Below, piece after piece: positions 25,919-37,154 of a DNA stretch of 43,211 nt. The DNA is from Nemertoderma westbladi (Eukaryota; Xenacoelomorpha; Nemertodermatida; Nemertodermatidae): contig JAUCBJ010001684.1 in NCBI GenBank assembly GCA_032718475.1, positions 1-43,211 of the forward strand. Direction: 5' to 3'. Position numbers and translations under genes: made by a program. The notes beneath the pieces are model-generated. The model was not told the origin of the DNA, did no database searches, and saw nothing but the letters and a program-made list of their open reading frames with translations. Each line of letters opens with the position of its first letter. Position 1 is the first letter of the stretch.

Positions 25919-26457
25919 ATACCAGACTTTCTGCTGTTTTATTTCACTTAGCAGTTTACCCACATTTGAAGAATACCAGATTTTCACTAAAAGCCAGGTT
26001 ACAGAAGGGCTGAAAAACCAAAACAATAAATAAATTAGTATATAAGTAGAGGATATAAGATATAAATAAACGGTATAAAACACTTGAGAAATTAAAAAAT
26101 ACTAATTCTTCATATATAAAAAAATTCCAATAAAATTTTGACCTGGATTTTTCTTCACGTTCTTCAGGCGTGCAGCTAGCTGGGTGACTGGTAGGCGCCC
26201 ATGTGTAGAATACCAGGATTTCACTTTTCAGTCGACTTTTTATTGGAATAATATATGAAGATTTTTTTGTTCTTTTAATTTATCTTTATTAAGTGTTTTA
26301 TAGCGCTTATTTCTGTCTTATAACCTGTACATATACTAATTCATTTATTGTTTTGGTTAGATTCAAACCTTCCGTAACCTGTGTTTTTGGTGAAAACCTG
26401 GTATTCTTCACATGGGGGTAACTGCATAGTGAAATATAACGGCAGAAAGTCTGGTAT
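25919..26457. mobile_element. Fold-back element with about 220-bp inverted arms
   Basis: The arm at 25919-26135 is the imperfect reverse complement of 26237-26457, with a loop of about 100 bp. Matching landmarks are ataccagactttctgc, gaataccag followed by ttttcac, ccaaaacaataaat, tataaaacactt and ccaataaaa. The motif gaataccag recurs in the arms and in the loop (about 25971, 26208, and inverted at about 26398 and 26451), so the termini are internally repetitive, as in fold-back elements. No coding sequence. Located in intron 2. Confidence 0.8.
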
Positions 26458-27115
26458 TCTTCACATGGGCCCTGGTAGGGGTCACTCAATTTGCTTCTAG
26501 CTGTGAGGCCCAGAGTTCGAACCCGTGCGGAGCCAGTATAACTATGGTGCGGAAACCCAGCAAAATGGTAACCTGACTACTACCGGGTGACTAAATAAAA
26601 GGGTTGGATAATGGATAGTTACGGATACGGAATATTCACCCTTGAGAGTTGGTGAGGCGCCCTCCTTACAGCTACAGCCTACAGGTAACAGTCAAGAGAG
26701 GTAGGACTAGGATCCTTCAGATTGCCTCCGGTGTGTAAGTGTTCCACGAATACAGATAAATTTACTTTACAATCCTAGCCTATCCTAGTGTAAGCATGCA
26801 TAAGATAAACAGAAAAACGCTAAAAAGTATATTTAACCGAAAACCAACACAATAACCAAAATATCGCACAGATCATGGTTCTTGAAATAATAGAATACTT
26901 AATATCTGTGATGGATTATGATATAATATAAATAGGCCTATTAGCATCAGTAAATTATAGTATTACAGTTACAGTCTGTACAGTACTTTAGTAAATAGCA
27001 AATGGAACCATCAGGCATCAGCTTTGCAAAATGGCGCCGTCTAAAATCCAGAACATATCAGCAAGCTGTAGGCCTAACAAAATAAAGTGTTGCATCTGAT
27101 TACAAAATGACTCAC
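26458..27115. other. Intron 2, proximal part
   Basis: Contains gagttcgaacccg at about 26513-26525, which resembles a tRNA B box and may mark an old SINE, but no tRNA fold is apparent. Nothing else recognised. Confidence 0.4.
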
Positions 27116-27163
27116 CTGTAGCCAGCTTATTGACGAAGTTAACCCTAGCAGCCAATGTAGAGG
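27116..27163 (-). CDS. ZNF608/ZNF609: Exon 2: 48-nt symmetric exon, residues 7-23
   Basis: The minus strand has an acceptor ending ...ccttcctaacag at 27164 and the donor ACAG|GTGAGT with its exon end at 27116. The 48 nt between them are open in the required frame and encode STLAARVNFVNKLAT (residues 8-22) with split codons at both ends. The last G joins the GC of exon 3 to make Gly23, which completes the GDEW family signature, and this is the strongest argument that the exon is real. Both ends are phase 1 and the length is a multiple of three, so it can be skipped without a frameshift. I do not recognise the 15-residue segment itself; it may be lineage specific. Confidence 0.72.
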
Positions 27164-28174
27164 CTGTTAGGAAGGTTTCAATTAAGTATATTTTATGTAA
27201 ATATCTTGGTTTGATGCGGCAAGTCGAAAAAAGTTGAAGAAGTGGGCGAACTGACTATGAGTCAATTACTATATATAAGCAATATTCCAAAATTCGGCTA
27301 TGTGAGTAATTATAGCTAAACACTATACTGATATAATATTATATCGTATCTAACTGAACAAACTTAATCAAACTGAATTCACAAATATTAATTGACGCAA
27401 ATTTTACCAATAAAGACATTGAACATCTAATTGAGTGCAAATTTGACGGATAATTACCCAAGAAAGAATAAATTACTTCGCCAAATACAATTAGGAGATA
27501 AAGACACAACAACTCCTCAATGAAAACGATAAACAACATTTTATCGCCATGAGCTGAGGAGCTCAGATCAGAATTATAGGAGAAACCCAAGATAAATGAT
27601 TATAAATAGGCTGACGACTGGATTGCCTTACACAACACTCATTCAACATGCCAGGCCAAGTGCATACAACTCAACCTGCCACATTATAGAGACAGTTGTT
27701 GGTGTTAGCAAATAGAAAGAGAGAACACACAAATACAAGCATCTGATTGGACGACGCCATTCTCTTTGTCCACTACCAGGAGAAGAGGTGATCACTTTGC
27801 TGGGCTGGCGGGCGCAGAAATAATCTCAGTCTCATTTGAAGGCTGAAGGCATGGAATAGGAATAATTAAGTACCATACCAATGGGATGGGATTATTAGGG
27901 GACAGGGACATGCTATTATTATTATTAGTTGTGTGTGCTGTTACTTTGTGTGCTGAACTGAGAACAAGACCTGGTGAAGGCATTGACATAAACAGTAAAA
28001 TAATACCATTATTATACCGATAAAATAGTTTAAACGGAAGTAAGATAAAAAAAACAACGTGCCGACTTCATTCAGGGAGATTATAACATACGAAAAGTTT
28101 AAGTTCAACGACGCTTCGCTACTTGCTCTCACAGTAAGCGATTTTTTAATGAATTAATTGTTATTATTTTTTTA
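27164..28174. other. Intron 1, distal end: nothing recognised
   Basis: AT-rich intron immediately upstream of exon 2. No open frame with splice or similarity support. Confidence 0.5.
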
Positions 28175-28300
28175 TAGGTTAACTTCAGTAAGATTAAGGA
28201 TGTCTACTTTAAATTTTGGGAAGTAGGTTAACTTTAAGATTGAGGATCGTAGGTTAATTTTAAGTTGGGGTGAAGGTTCCTTTTAGTTAAGTTAGACCCA
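28175..28300. repeat. Degenerate left edge of minisatellite 3
   Basis: Diverged units resembling the 25-bp repeat (for example gattgaggatcgtaggttaa) occur before the MITE at 28364. The 25-bp array therefore once extended further left. Confidence 0.6.
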
Positions 28301-28363
28301 TTAAGTAATGGTGCGCGGCCTGGTTGTTACCGTTGCGTTGCGTTGGATACATAATATAAATTA

Positions 28364-28786
28364 GGGGCCGTCCAAGTATGACGTCAGCACTTTAGGGGGG
28401 GGGGGGGGGGGAGGGGGGTTGGGAAAATCTGATGACGTGCTGATGAGGGGAGGGGAGGGGAGGGGGTCAGCCAAAATCTGACGTCAGCATGTTCATTTAT
28501 AGGTGCTAGAAGAGATAAAGCAGAAGAGTAAATAGCTTGCCTATTTAAATTGTTCGAAGCCCCCGAATGCCCGTAGCACGACTTTCTGTTTCAGTTACAA
28601 GTCACCATGTTTCAGTGATTAGGACGCGAAAATTTTTTAATCTGATTTAGGGGAGGGGGGGGGGGGTGGTCAACGCCTGGGGGGGGGGGGGGGGGTGGTC
28701 AACGCCTATCTGATGACATCTGATTTTGGGGATGGAGGGGGTCAACATTTTGGGGAAAAGTGCAGACGTCATACTTGGACGACCCC
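28364..28786. mobile_element. PIF/Harbinger-like MITE with TTA target duplication
   Basis: The left end ggggccgtccaagtatgacg and the right end in reverse complement ggggtcgtccaagtatgacg differ at one position; the match continues two bases further. TTA flanks both ends (28361-28363 and 28787-28789), a 3-bp TWA-type duplication as expected for PIF/Harbinger. The 423-bp interior has no open frame but is rich in G runs (17 G at 28395-28411 and 28679-28695) and a repeated gtggtcaacgcct. Confidence 0.8.
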
Positions 28787-28843
28787 TTAGGCGGTAGAGC
28801 TGACCAGCGGTAACTGTGGTCTGCTCCACCCTCCACCACTTTA

Positions 28844-29953
28844 TTTAGTTAAATTGAGGGATGTAGGTTTACTTTAGTTAGATTTGGGGGATGTAGGTTC
28901 ACTTTAGATTTGGGGGATCTAGGTTCACTTTAGATTGGGGGATGTAGGTTCACTTTAGATTGGGGGATGTAGGTTCACTTTAGATTGGGGGATGTAGGTT
29001 CACTTTAGATTGGGGGATGTAGGTTTATTTGAGATTGGGGGATGTAGGTTCACTTTAGATTGGGGAATGCAGGTTCACTTTAGATTGGGGGATGTAGGTT
29101 CACTTTAGATTGGGGGATGTAGGTTCACTTTAGATTGGGGGATGTAGGTTCACTTTAGATTGGGGGATGTAGGTTCACTTTAGATTGGGGGATGTAGGTT
29201 CACTTTAGATTGGGGGATGTAGGTTCACTTTAGATTGGGGGATGTAGATTCACTTTATATTGGGGGATGTAGGTTTATTTGAGATTGGGGGATGTAGGTT
29301 CACTTTAGATTGTGGGATGTAGGTTCACTTTAGATTGGGGATGTAGGTTTATTTGAGATTGGGGGATGTAGGTTCACTTTAGATTGGGGGATGTAGGTTC
29401 ACTTTAGATTGGGGGATGTAGGTTCACTTTAGATTGGGGATGTAGGTTTATTTGAGATTGGGGGTTGTAGGTTCACTTTAGATTGGGGAATGCAGGTTCA
29501 CTTTAGATTGGGGAATGCAGGTTCACTTTAGATTGGGGGATGTAGGTTCAATATAGATTGGGGGATGTAGGTTTACTTTAGATTGGGGGATGTAGGTTCA
29601 CTTTAGTTAGATTGGAGGATGTAGGTTCACTTTAGTTAGATTGGAGGATGTAGGTTCACTTTAGATTGGGGGATGTAGGTTTACTTTAGATTGGGGGATG
29701 TAGGTTCACTTTAGATTGGGGGATGTAGGTTGACTTTAGATTGAGGGATGTAGGTTCACTTTAGATTGGGGGATGTAGGTTCACTTTAGATTGGGGATGT
29801 AGGTTCACTTTAGATTGGGGGATGTAGGTTCACTTTAGATTGGGGGATGTAGGTTTATTTGAGATTGGGGGATGTAGGTACACTTGATATTGGGGATGTA
29901 GGTTCACTTTAGATTGGGGGATGTAGGTTCACTTTAGATTGGGGGATGTAGGT
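28844..29953. repeat. Minisatellite 3, left block: 25-bp G-rich unit
   Basis: Tandem units of the form gattgggggatgtaggttca plus cttta, with variants that have gtttatttga in place of gttcacttta. This block has about 44 units and ends at the target duplication of the LINE fragment. It lies in intron 1. Confidence 0.97.
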
Positions 29954-31113
29954 GTTCCCCCTGAGGTCTTTAAAATACCTGAGTGTTTAAAGCTCAACTA
30001 TCCCATCATAGTAGAACAACAAGAGTCCCACAAGAAATGAAAACAAATAAGTTGGTGCCAGTTCCCAAGAAGGGCAACCTAACACTCTATGGTTCTTTTC
30101 GGGGAATCTCATTGATCTCGATTGCTGCAAAGCTATACAATAGAATTCTATTAAATCGCATCAGGGATCCCATTGAGAGACTGCTCCGTGGAAATCGGAA
30201 TGGGTTCCGTAAAGGTCGTGGGACCATGGAACCCATTTTGGCACTTAGAAGGATAATTGAAGAGTTATCAAAAAAGAAAGACAGGCATCTGGCTGTTATC
30301 TTTGTTGACTTCTTCAAGGCCTTTGATTCAGTCTCCCGCTCACGTATGTTCAGCATACTTTCAGTATATGGGATTCCTGATGAAATTATTGCAGCAATCA
30401 GATCAGTATACGATGGTTCGACAACATTTGTGTCTACTGTGGATGGTGACACAGAACCATTTGAAGTGTTATGGGGCATCCTCCAGGGAGACACACTTGC
30501 ACCATTCTTGTTCATAATTGTGGTTGACTATGTTCTACGCATGTCCTTAGATCATCATAATGATGACGGGGTGATGATAACTCCACCTACTGGCTCCAGA
30601 AGTCGAGGAAATCCTGCCAAGTACCTAACTGATCTAGACTTTGCTGATGACTTAGGAGTACTCTCAGAATCACTAGAGGGAGCCCAACGGCTCCTCAGCT
30701 CATTAGAACATGCTGCTTCTAGTGTTGGTCTTTTTATTAACTCCAGAAAGACCAAAATTTTGACAGTTAACTTTGAAAGTTCTCAGCAAGTCTCTGATCG
30801 GAAGAGCATAAGCTCAAAGGATGGTATGCTTGAGCATGTGGACGACTTCTGTTACCTGGGATCATGGATCCGGAAGTTAGGTGAGGACCTTCGAATACGT
30901 AAGGGAATGGCATGGGCAGCTTTGAATAGGCTTTCCAGGATTTGGAAGTCACCGAGAATTAATCGGAAACTTAAGGTCCGATTATTTAGAGCAGCAGTAG
31001 TTCCAGTACTCCTCTATGGGAGTCCATGCTGGGCTCTAACTGCTGAGGACACCAAATCTCTAGATGGCACATTCACAAGAATGCTACGCCGGGTTCATTG
31101 TGTCAAGTACAAT
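29954..31113 (+). mobile_element. Truncated non-LTR retrotransposon (LINE) reverse transcriptase
   Basis: Encodes a reverse transcriptase core on the plus strand, opposite to the host gene. Visible motifs: GSFRGISLISIAAKLYNRILLN, shortened here to RGISLISIAAKLYNRIL; NGFRKGRGTMEP; motif A VDFFKAFDSV; motif B GILQGDTLAPFLF; motif C DFADD; then INSRKTKIL and YLGSWIRK. All catalytic Asp residues are present. The first part (VPPEVFK at 29954) is in another frame than the remainder, so there is a frameshift near 30010-30030. The endonuclease and the C-terminal region after RMLRRVHCVKYN are missing, as is any poly-A tail. gggggatgtaggt flanks both ends (29941-29953 and 31114-31126). Clade not resolved. 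Confidence 0.93.
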
Positions 31114-34100
31114 GGGGGATGTAGGTTCACTTTAGATTGGGGATATAGGTTTATTTGAGATTGGGGGATGTAGGTTCACTTTCGATTGGGGGATGTAGGT
31201 TCACTTTAGATTTGGGATATAGGTTTATTTGAGATTGGGGATGTAGGTTCACTTTAGATTGGGGGATGTAGGTTCACTTTCGATTGGGGGATGTAGGTTC
31301 ACTTTAGATTGGGGATATAGATTTATTTGAGATTGGGGATGTAGGTTCACTTTAGATTGGGGATGTAGGTTTATTTGAGATTGGGGGATGTAGGTTCACT
31401 TTCGATTGGGGGATGTATGTTCACTTTAGATTGGGGATATAGGTTTATTTGAGATTGGGGGATGTAGGTTCACTTTAGATTGGGGATGTAGGTTTATTTG
31501 AGATTGGGGGATGTAGGTCCACTTTAGATTGGGGATATAGGTTTATTTGAGATTGGGGGATGTAGGTTCACTTTCGATTGGGGGATGTATGTTCACTTTA
31601 GATTGGGGATATAGGTTTATTTGAGATTGGGGGATGTAGGTTCACTTTCGATTGGGGGATGTATGTTCACTTTAGATTGGGGATATAGGTTTATTTGAGA
31701 TTGGGGGATGTAGGTTCACTTTCGATTGGGGGATGTAGGTTCACTTTAGATTGGGGATGTAGGTTTATTTGAGATTGGGGGATGTAGGTTCACTTTAGAT
31801 TGGGGATGTAGGTTTATTTGAGATTGGGGGATGTAGGTTCACTTTAGATTGGGGGATGTAGGTTCACTTTAGATCGGGGATGTAGGTTCACTTTAGATCG
31901 GGGATGTAGGTTCAATATAGATTTGGGGGATGTAGGTTTATTTGAGATTGGGGGATGTAGGTTCACTTTAGATTGGGGATGTAGGTTTATTTGAGATTGG
32001 GGGATGTAGGTCCACTTTAGATTGGGGGATGTAGGTTCACTTTAGATTGGGGATGTAGGTTTATTTGAGATTGTGGGATGTAGGTCCACTTTAGATTGGG
32101 GATATAGGTTCACTTTAGATTGGGGATGTAGGTTTATTTGAGATTGGGGGGATGTAGGTTCACTTTAGATTGGGGGATGTAGGTTCACTTTAGATTGGGG
32201 ATGTAGGTTTATTTGAGATTGGGGGATGTAGGTCCACTTTAGATTGGGGATATAGGTTTATTTGAGATTGGGGGATGTAGGTTCACTTTAGATTGGGGGA
32301 TGTAGGTTCACTTTAGATCGGGGATATAGGTTTATTTGAGATTGGGGGATGTAGGTTCACTTTAGATTGGGGATGTAGGTTTATTTGAGATTGGGGGATG
32401 TAGGTCCACTTTAGATTGGGGATGCAGGTTTATTTGAGATTGGGGGATGTAGGTTCACTTTAGATTGGGGAATGTAGGTTCACTTTAGCTTGTTAGTTAG
32501 ATTGAGAGATGGAGGTACACTTGATATTGGAGATGTAGGTTTATTTGAGATTGGGGGATGTAGGTTCACTTTCGATTGGGGGATGTAGGTTCACTTTAGA
32601 TCGGGGATATAGGTTTATTTGAGATTGGGGGATGTAGGTTCACTTTAGATTGGGGATGTAGGTTTATTTGAGATTGGGGGATGTAGGTCCACTTTAGATT
32701 GGGGATGCAGGTTTATTTGAGATTGGGGGATGTAGGTTTACTTTAGATTGGGGGATGTAGGTTCACTTTAGATTGGGGAATGTAGGTTCACTTTAGCTTG
32801 TTAGTTAGATTGAGAGATGGAGGTACACTTGATATTGGAGATGTAGGTTTATTTGAGATTGGGGGATGTAGGTTCACTTTCGATTGGGGGATGTAGGTTC
32901 ACTTTAGATCGGGGATATAGGTTTATTTGAGATTGGGGATGTAGGTTCACTTTAGATTGGGGATGCAGGTTTATTTGAGATTGGGGGATGTAGGTTTACT
33001 TTAGATTGGGGGATGTAGGTTCACTTTAGATTGGGGAATGTAGGTTCACTTTAGCTTGTTAGTTAGATTGAGAGATGGAGGTACACTTGATATTGGAGAT
33101 GTAGGTTTATTTGAGATTGGGGGATGTAGGTTCACTTTCGATTGGGGGATGTAGGTTCACTTTAGATCGGGGATATAGGTTTATTTGAGATTGGGGGATG
33201 TAGGTTCAATATAGATTGGGGGATGTAGGTTCACTTTAGATTGGGGAATGTAGGTTCACTTTAGATTGGGGGATGTAGGTTCACTTTAGATTGGGGAATG
33301 TAGGTTCACTTTAGATTGGGGGATGTAGGTTCACTTTAGCTTGTTAGTTAGATTGAGAGATGGAGGTACACTTGATATTGGAGATGTAGGTTTATTTGAG
33401 ATTGGTGGATGTAGGTACACTTTAGATTGGGGGATGTAGGTTCACTTTCGATTGGGGGATGTAGGTTCACTTTAGATTGGGGGATATAGGTTTATTTGAG
33501 ATTGGGGGATGTAGGTTCACTTTAGATTGGGGGATGTAGGTTTACTTTAGATTGGGGGATGTAGGTTCACTTTAGATTGGGGGATGTAGGTTCACTTTAG
33601 ATTTGGGGGATGTAGGTTCACTTTAGATTGGGGGATGTAGGTTCACTTTAGATTGGGGGATGTAGGTTCACTTTAGATTGGGGGATGTAGGTTCACTTTA
33701 GATTGGGGGATGTAGGTTCACTTTAGATTGGGGGATGTAGGTTCACTTTAGATTGGGGAATGTAGGTTCACTTTAGATTGGGGAATGTAGGTTCACTTTA
33801 GATTGGGGGATGTAGGTTCACTTTAGCTTGTTAGTTAGATTGAGAGATGGAGGTACACTTGATATTGGAGATGTATGTTTATTTGAGATTGGTGGATGTA
33901 GGTACACTTTAGATTGGGTGATGTAGGTTTATTTGATATGGGGGGATGTAGGTACACTTTAGATTGGGGGATGTAGGTTCACTTTAGATTGGGGGATGTA
34001 GGTTCACTTTAGATTGGGGGATGTAGGTTCACTTTAGATTGGGGGATGTAGGTTCACTTTATATTGTTAGTTAGATTGAGAGATGGAGGTTTGATATTGG

Positions 34101-37100
34101 AGATGTATGTTTATTTGAGATTGGGGGATGTAGGTTCACTTTAGATTGGGGGTAAAGGTTTATTTGAGATTGGGGGATGTAGGTTCACTTTAGATTGGGG
34201 GATGTAGGTTCACTTTAGATTGTTAGTTAGATTGAGAGATGAAGGTATACTTGATATTGGAGATGTAGGTTTATTTGAGATGGGGGGATGTAGGTTCACT
34301 TTAGATTGGGGGTAAAGGTTTATTTGAGATTGGGGGATGTAGGTTCACTTTAGATTGGGGGATGTAGGTTCACTTTAGATTGTTAGTTAGATTGAGAGAT
34401 GAAGGTACACTTGATATTGGAGATGTAGGTTTATTTGAGATTGGGGGATGTAGGTTCACTTTAGATTGGGGGATGTAGGTTCACTTTAGATTGGGGGATG
34501 TAGGTACACTTTAGATTGGGGGATGTAGGTTCACTTTAGATTGTTAGTTAGATTGAGAGATGAAGGTACACTTGATATTGGAGATGTAGGTTTATTTGAG
34601 ATGGGGGGATGTAGGTTCACTTTAGATTGTTAGTTAGATTGAGAGATGGAGGTACACTTGATATTGGAGATGTAGGTTTATTTGAGATTGAGGGATGTAG
34701 GTTCACTTTAGATTGGGGTATGTAGGTACACTTTAGATTGGGGGATGTAGGTTCACTTTATATTGTTAGTTAGATTGAGAGATGGAGGTTTGATATTGGA
34801 GATGTAGGTTTATTTGAGATTGGGGGATGTAGGTTCACTTTAGATTGGGGGATGTAGGTTCACTTTAGATTGGGGGATGTAGGTTCACTTTAGATTGGGG
34901 ATATAGGTTTATTTGAGATTGGGGGATGTAGGTTCACTTTAGATTGGGGGATGTAGGTTCACTTTAGATTGGGGGATGTAGGTTCACTTTAGATTGGGGG
35001 ATATAGGTTCACTTTAGATTGGGGGATGTAGGTTCACTTTAGTTAGATTTGGGGGATGTAGGTTAACTTTAGATTTGGGGGATGTAGGTTCACTTTACAT
35101 TTGGGGGATGTAGGTTCACTTTAGATTGGGGGATGTAGGTTCACTTTAGAGTGGGGATGCAGGTTTATTTGAGATTGGGGGATGTAGGTTCAATATAGAT
35201 TAGGGGATGTAGGTTCACTTTAGATTGGGGGATGTAGGTTCACTTTAGATTGGGGGATGTAGGTTCACTTTAGATTGGGGGATGTAGGTTCACTTTAGAT
35301 TTGGGGGATGTAGGTTCACTTTAGATTGGGGGATGTAGGTTCACTTTAGATTGGGGGATGTAGGTTCACTTTAGATTGGGGGATGTAGGTTCACTTTAGA
35401 TTGGGGGATGTAGGTTCACTTTAGATTTGGGGGATGTAGGTTCACTTTAGATTGGGGGATGTAGGTTCACTTTAGATTGGGGATGTAGGTTTATTTGAGA
35501 TTTGGGGATGTATAGGTTCACTTTAGATTGGGGGATGTAGGTTCACTTTAGATTGGGGGATGTAGGTTTATTTGAGATTGGGGGATGTAGGTTCACTTTA
35601 GATTGGGGGATGTAGGTTCACTTTAGATTGGGGGATGTAGGTTCACTTTAGATTGTGGGATGTAGGTTCACTTTAGATTGGGGATGTAGGTTTATTTGAG
35701 ATTGGGGGATGTAGGTTCACTTTAGATTGGGGGATGTAGGTTCACTTTAGATTGGGGGATGTAGGTTCACTTTAGATTGGGGGATGTAGGTTCACTTTAG
35801 ATTTGGGGGATGTAGGTTCACTTTAGATTGGGGGATGTAGGTTCACTTTAGATTGGGGATGTAGGTTTATTTGAGATTGGGGGATGTATAGGTTCACTTT
35901 AGATTGGGGGATGTAGGTTCACTTTAGAGTGGGGATGCAGGTTTATTTGAGATTGGGGGATGTAGGTTCAATATAGATTAGGGGATGTAGGTTCACTTTA
36001 GATTGGGGGATGTAGGTTCACTTTAGATTGGGGGATGTAGGTTCACTTTAGATTGGGGGATGTAGGTTCACTTTAGATTTGGGGGATGTAGGTTCACTTT
36101 AGATTGGGGGATGTAGGTTCACTTTAGATTGGGGATGTAGGTTTATTTGAGATTGGGGGATGTATAGGTTCACTTTAGATTGGGGGATGTAGGTTCACTT
36201 TAGATTGGGGGATGTAGGTTTATTTGAGATTGGGGGATGTAGGTTCACTTTAGATTGGGGGATGTAGGTTCACTTTAGATTTGGGGATGTAGGTTCACTT
36301 TAGATTGTGGGATGTAGGTTCACTTTAGATTGGGGATGTAGGTTTATTTGAGATTGGGGGATGTAGGTTCACTTTAGATTGGGGGATGTAGGTTCACTTT
36401 AGATTGGGGGATGTAGGTTCACTTTAGATTGGGGGATGTAGGTTCACTTTAGATTGGGGGATGTAGGTTCACTTTAGATTTGGGGGATGTAGGTTCACTT
36501 TAGATTGGGGGATGTAGGTTCACTTTAGATTGGGGGATGTAGGTTCACTTTAGATTGGGGGATGTAGGTTCACTTTAGATTGGGGGATGTAGGTTCACTT
36601 TAGATTTGGGGGATGTAGGTTCACTTTAGATTGGGGGATGTAGGTTCACTTTAGATTGGGGATGTAGGTTTATTTGAGATTGGGGGATGTATAGGTTCAC
36701 TTTAGATTGGGGGATGTAGGTTCACTTTAGATTGGGGGATGTAGGTTTATTTGAGATTGGGGGATGTAGGTTCACTTTAGATTGGGGGATGTAGGTTCAC
36801 TTTAGATTGGGGGATGTAGGTTCACTTTAGATTGTGGGATGTAGGTTCACTTTAGATTGGGGATGTAGGTTTATTTGAGATTGGGGGATGTAGGTTCACT
36901 TTAGATTGGGGGATGTAGGTTCACTTTAGATTGGGGGATGTAGGTTCACTTTAGATTGGGGATGTAGGTTTATTTGAGATTGGGGGTTGTAGGTTCACTT
37001 TAGATTGGGGGATGTAGGTTCACTTTAGATTGGGGGATGTAGGTTCACTTTAGTGAGATGGGAGGATGTAGGTTCACTTTAGTGAGATGGGAGGATGTAG

Positions 37101-37154
37101 GTTCACTTTAGTGAGATGGGAGGATGTAGGTTTACTTATATTGGGGGGTGTAGG
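31114..37154. repeat. Minisatellite 3, right block: 25-bp G-rich unit
   Basis: About 240 units continue the array after the LINE fragment. Variant segments recur: ttagttagattgagagat at about 32491, 32801, 33058, 33342, 33828, 34065, 34222, 34543, 34630 and 34764, and atgtataggttcac at about 35508, 35886, 36163 and 36687. A segment with agagtggggatgcaggttta at about 35148 recurs at about 35926, a 778-bp duplication. The last units (37060-37150) carry a gtgagatgggagg variant. Confidence 0.97.

Noticed and set aside
26505-26530. tRNA gene suggested by gagttcgaacccg
   Set aside because: No acceptor stem, D arm or anticodon arm can be paired around it.
30087-30952. Antisense open frames over the reverse transcriptase
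   Set aside because: Shadows of the LINE coding frame.
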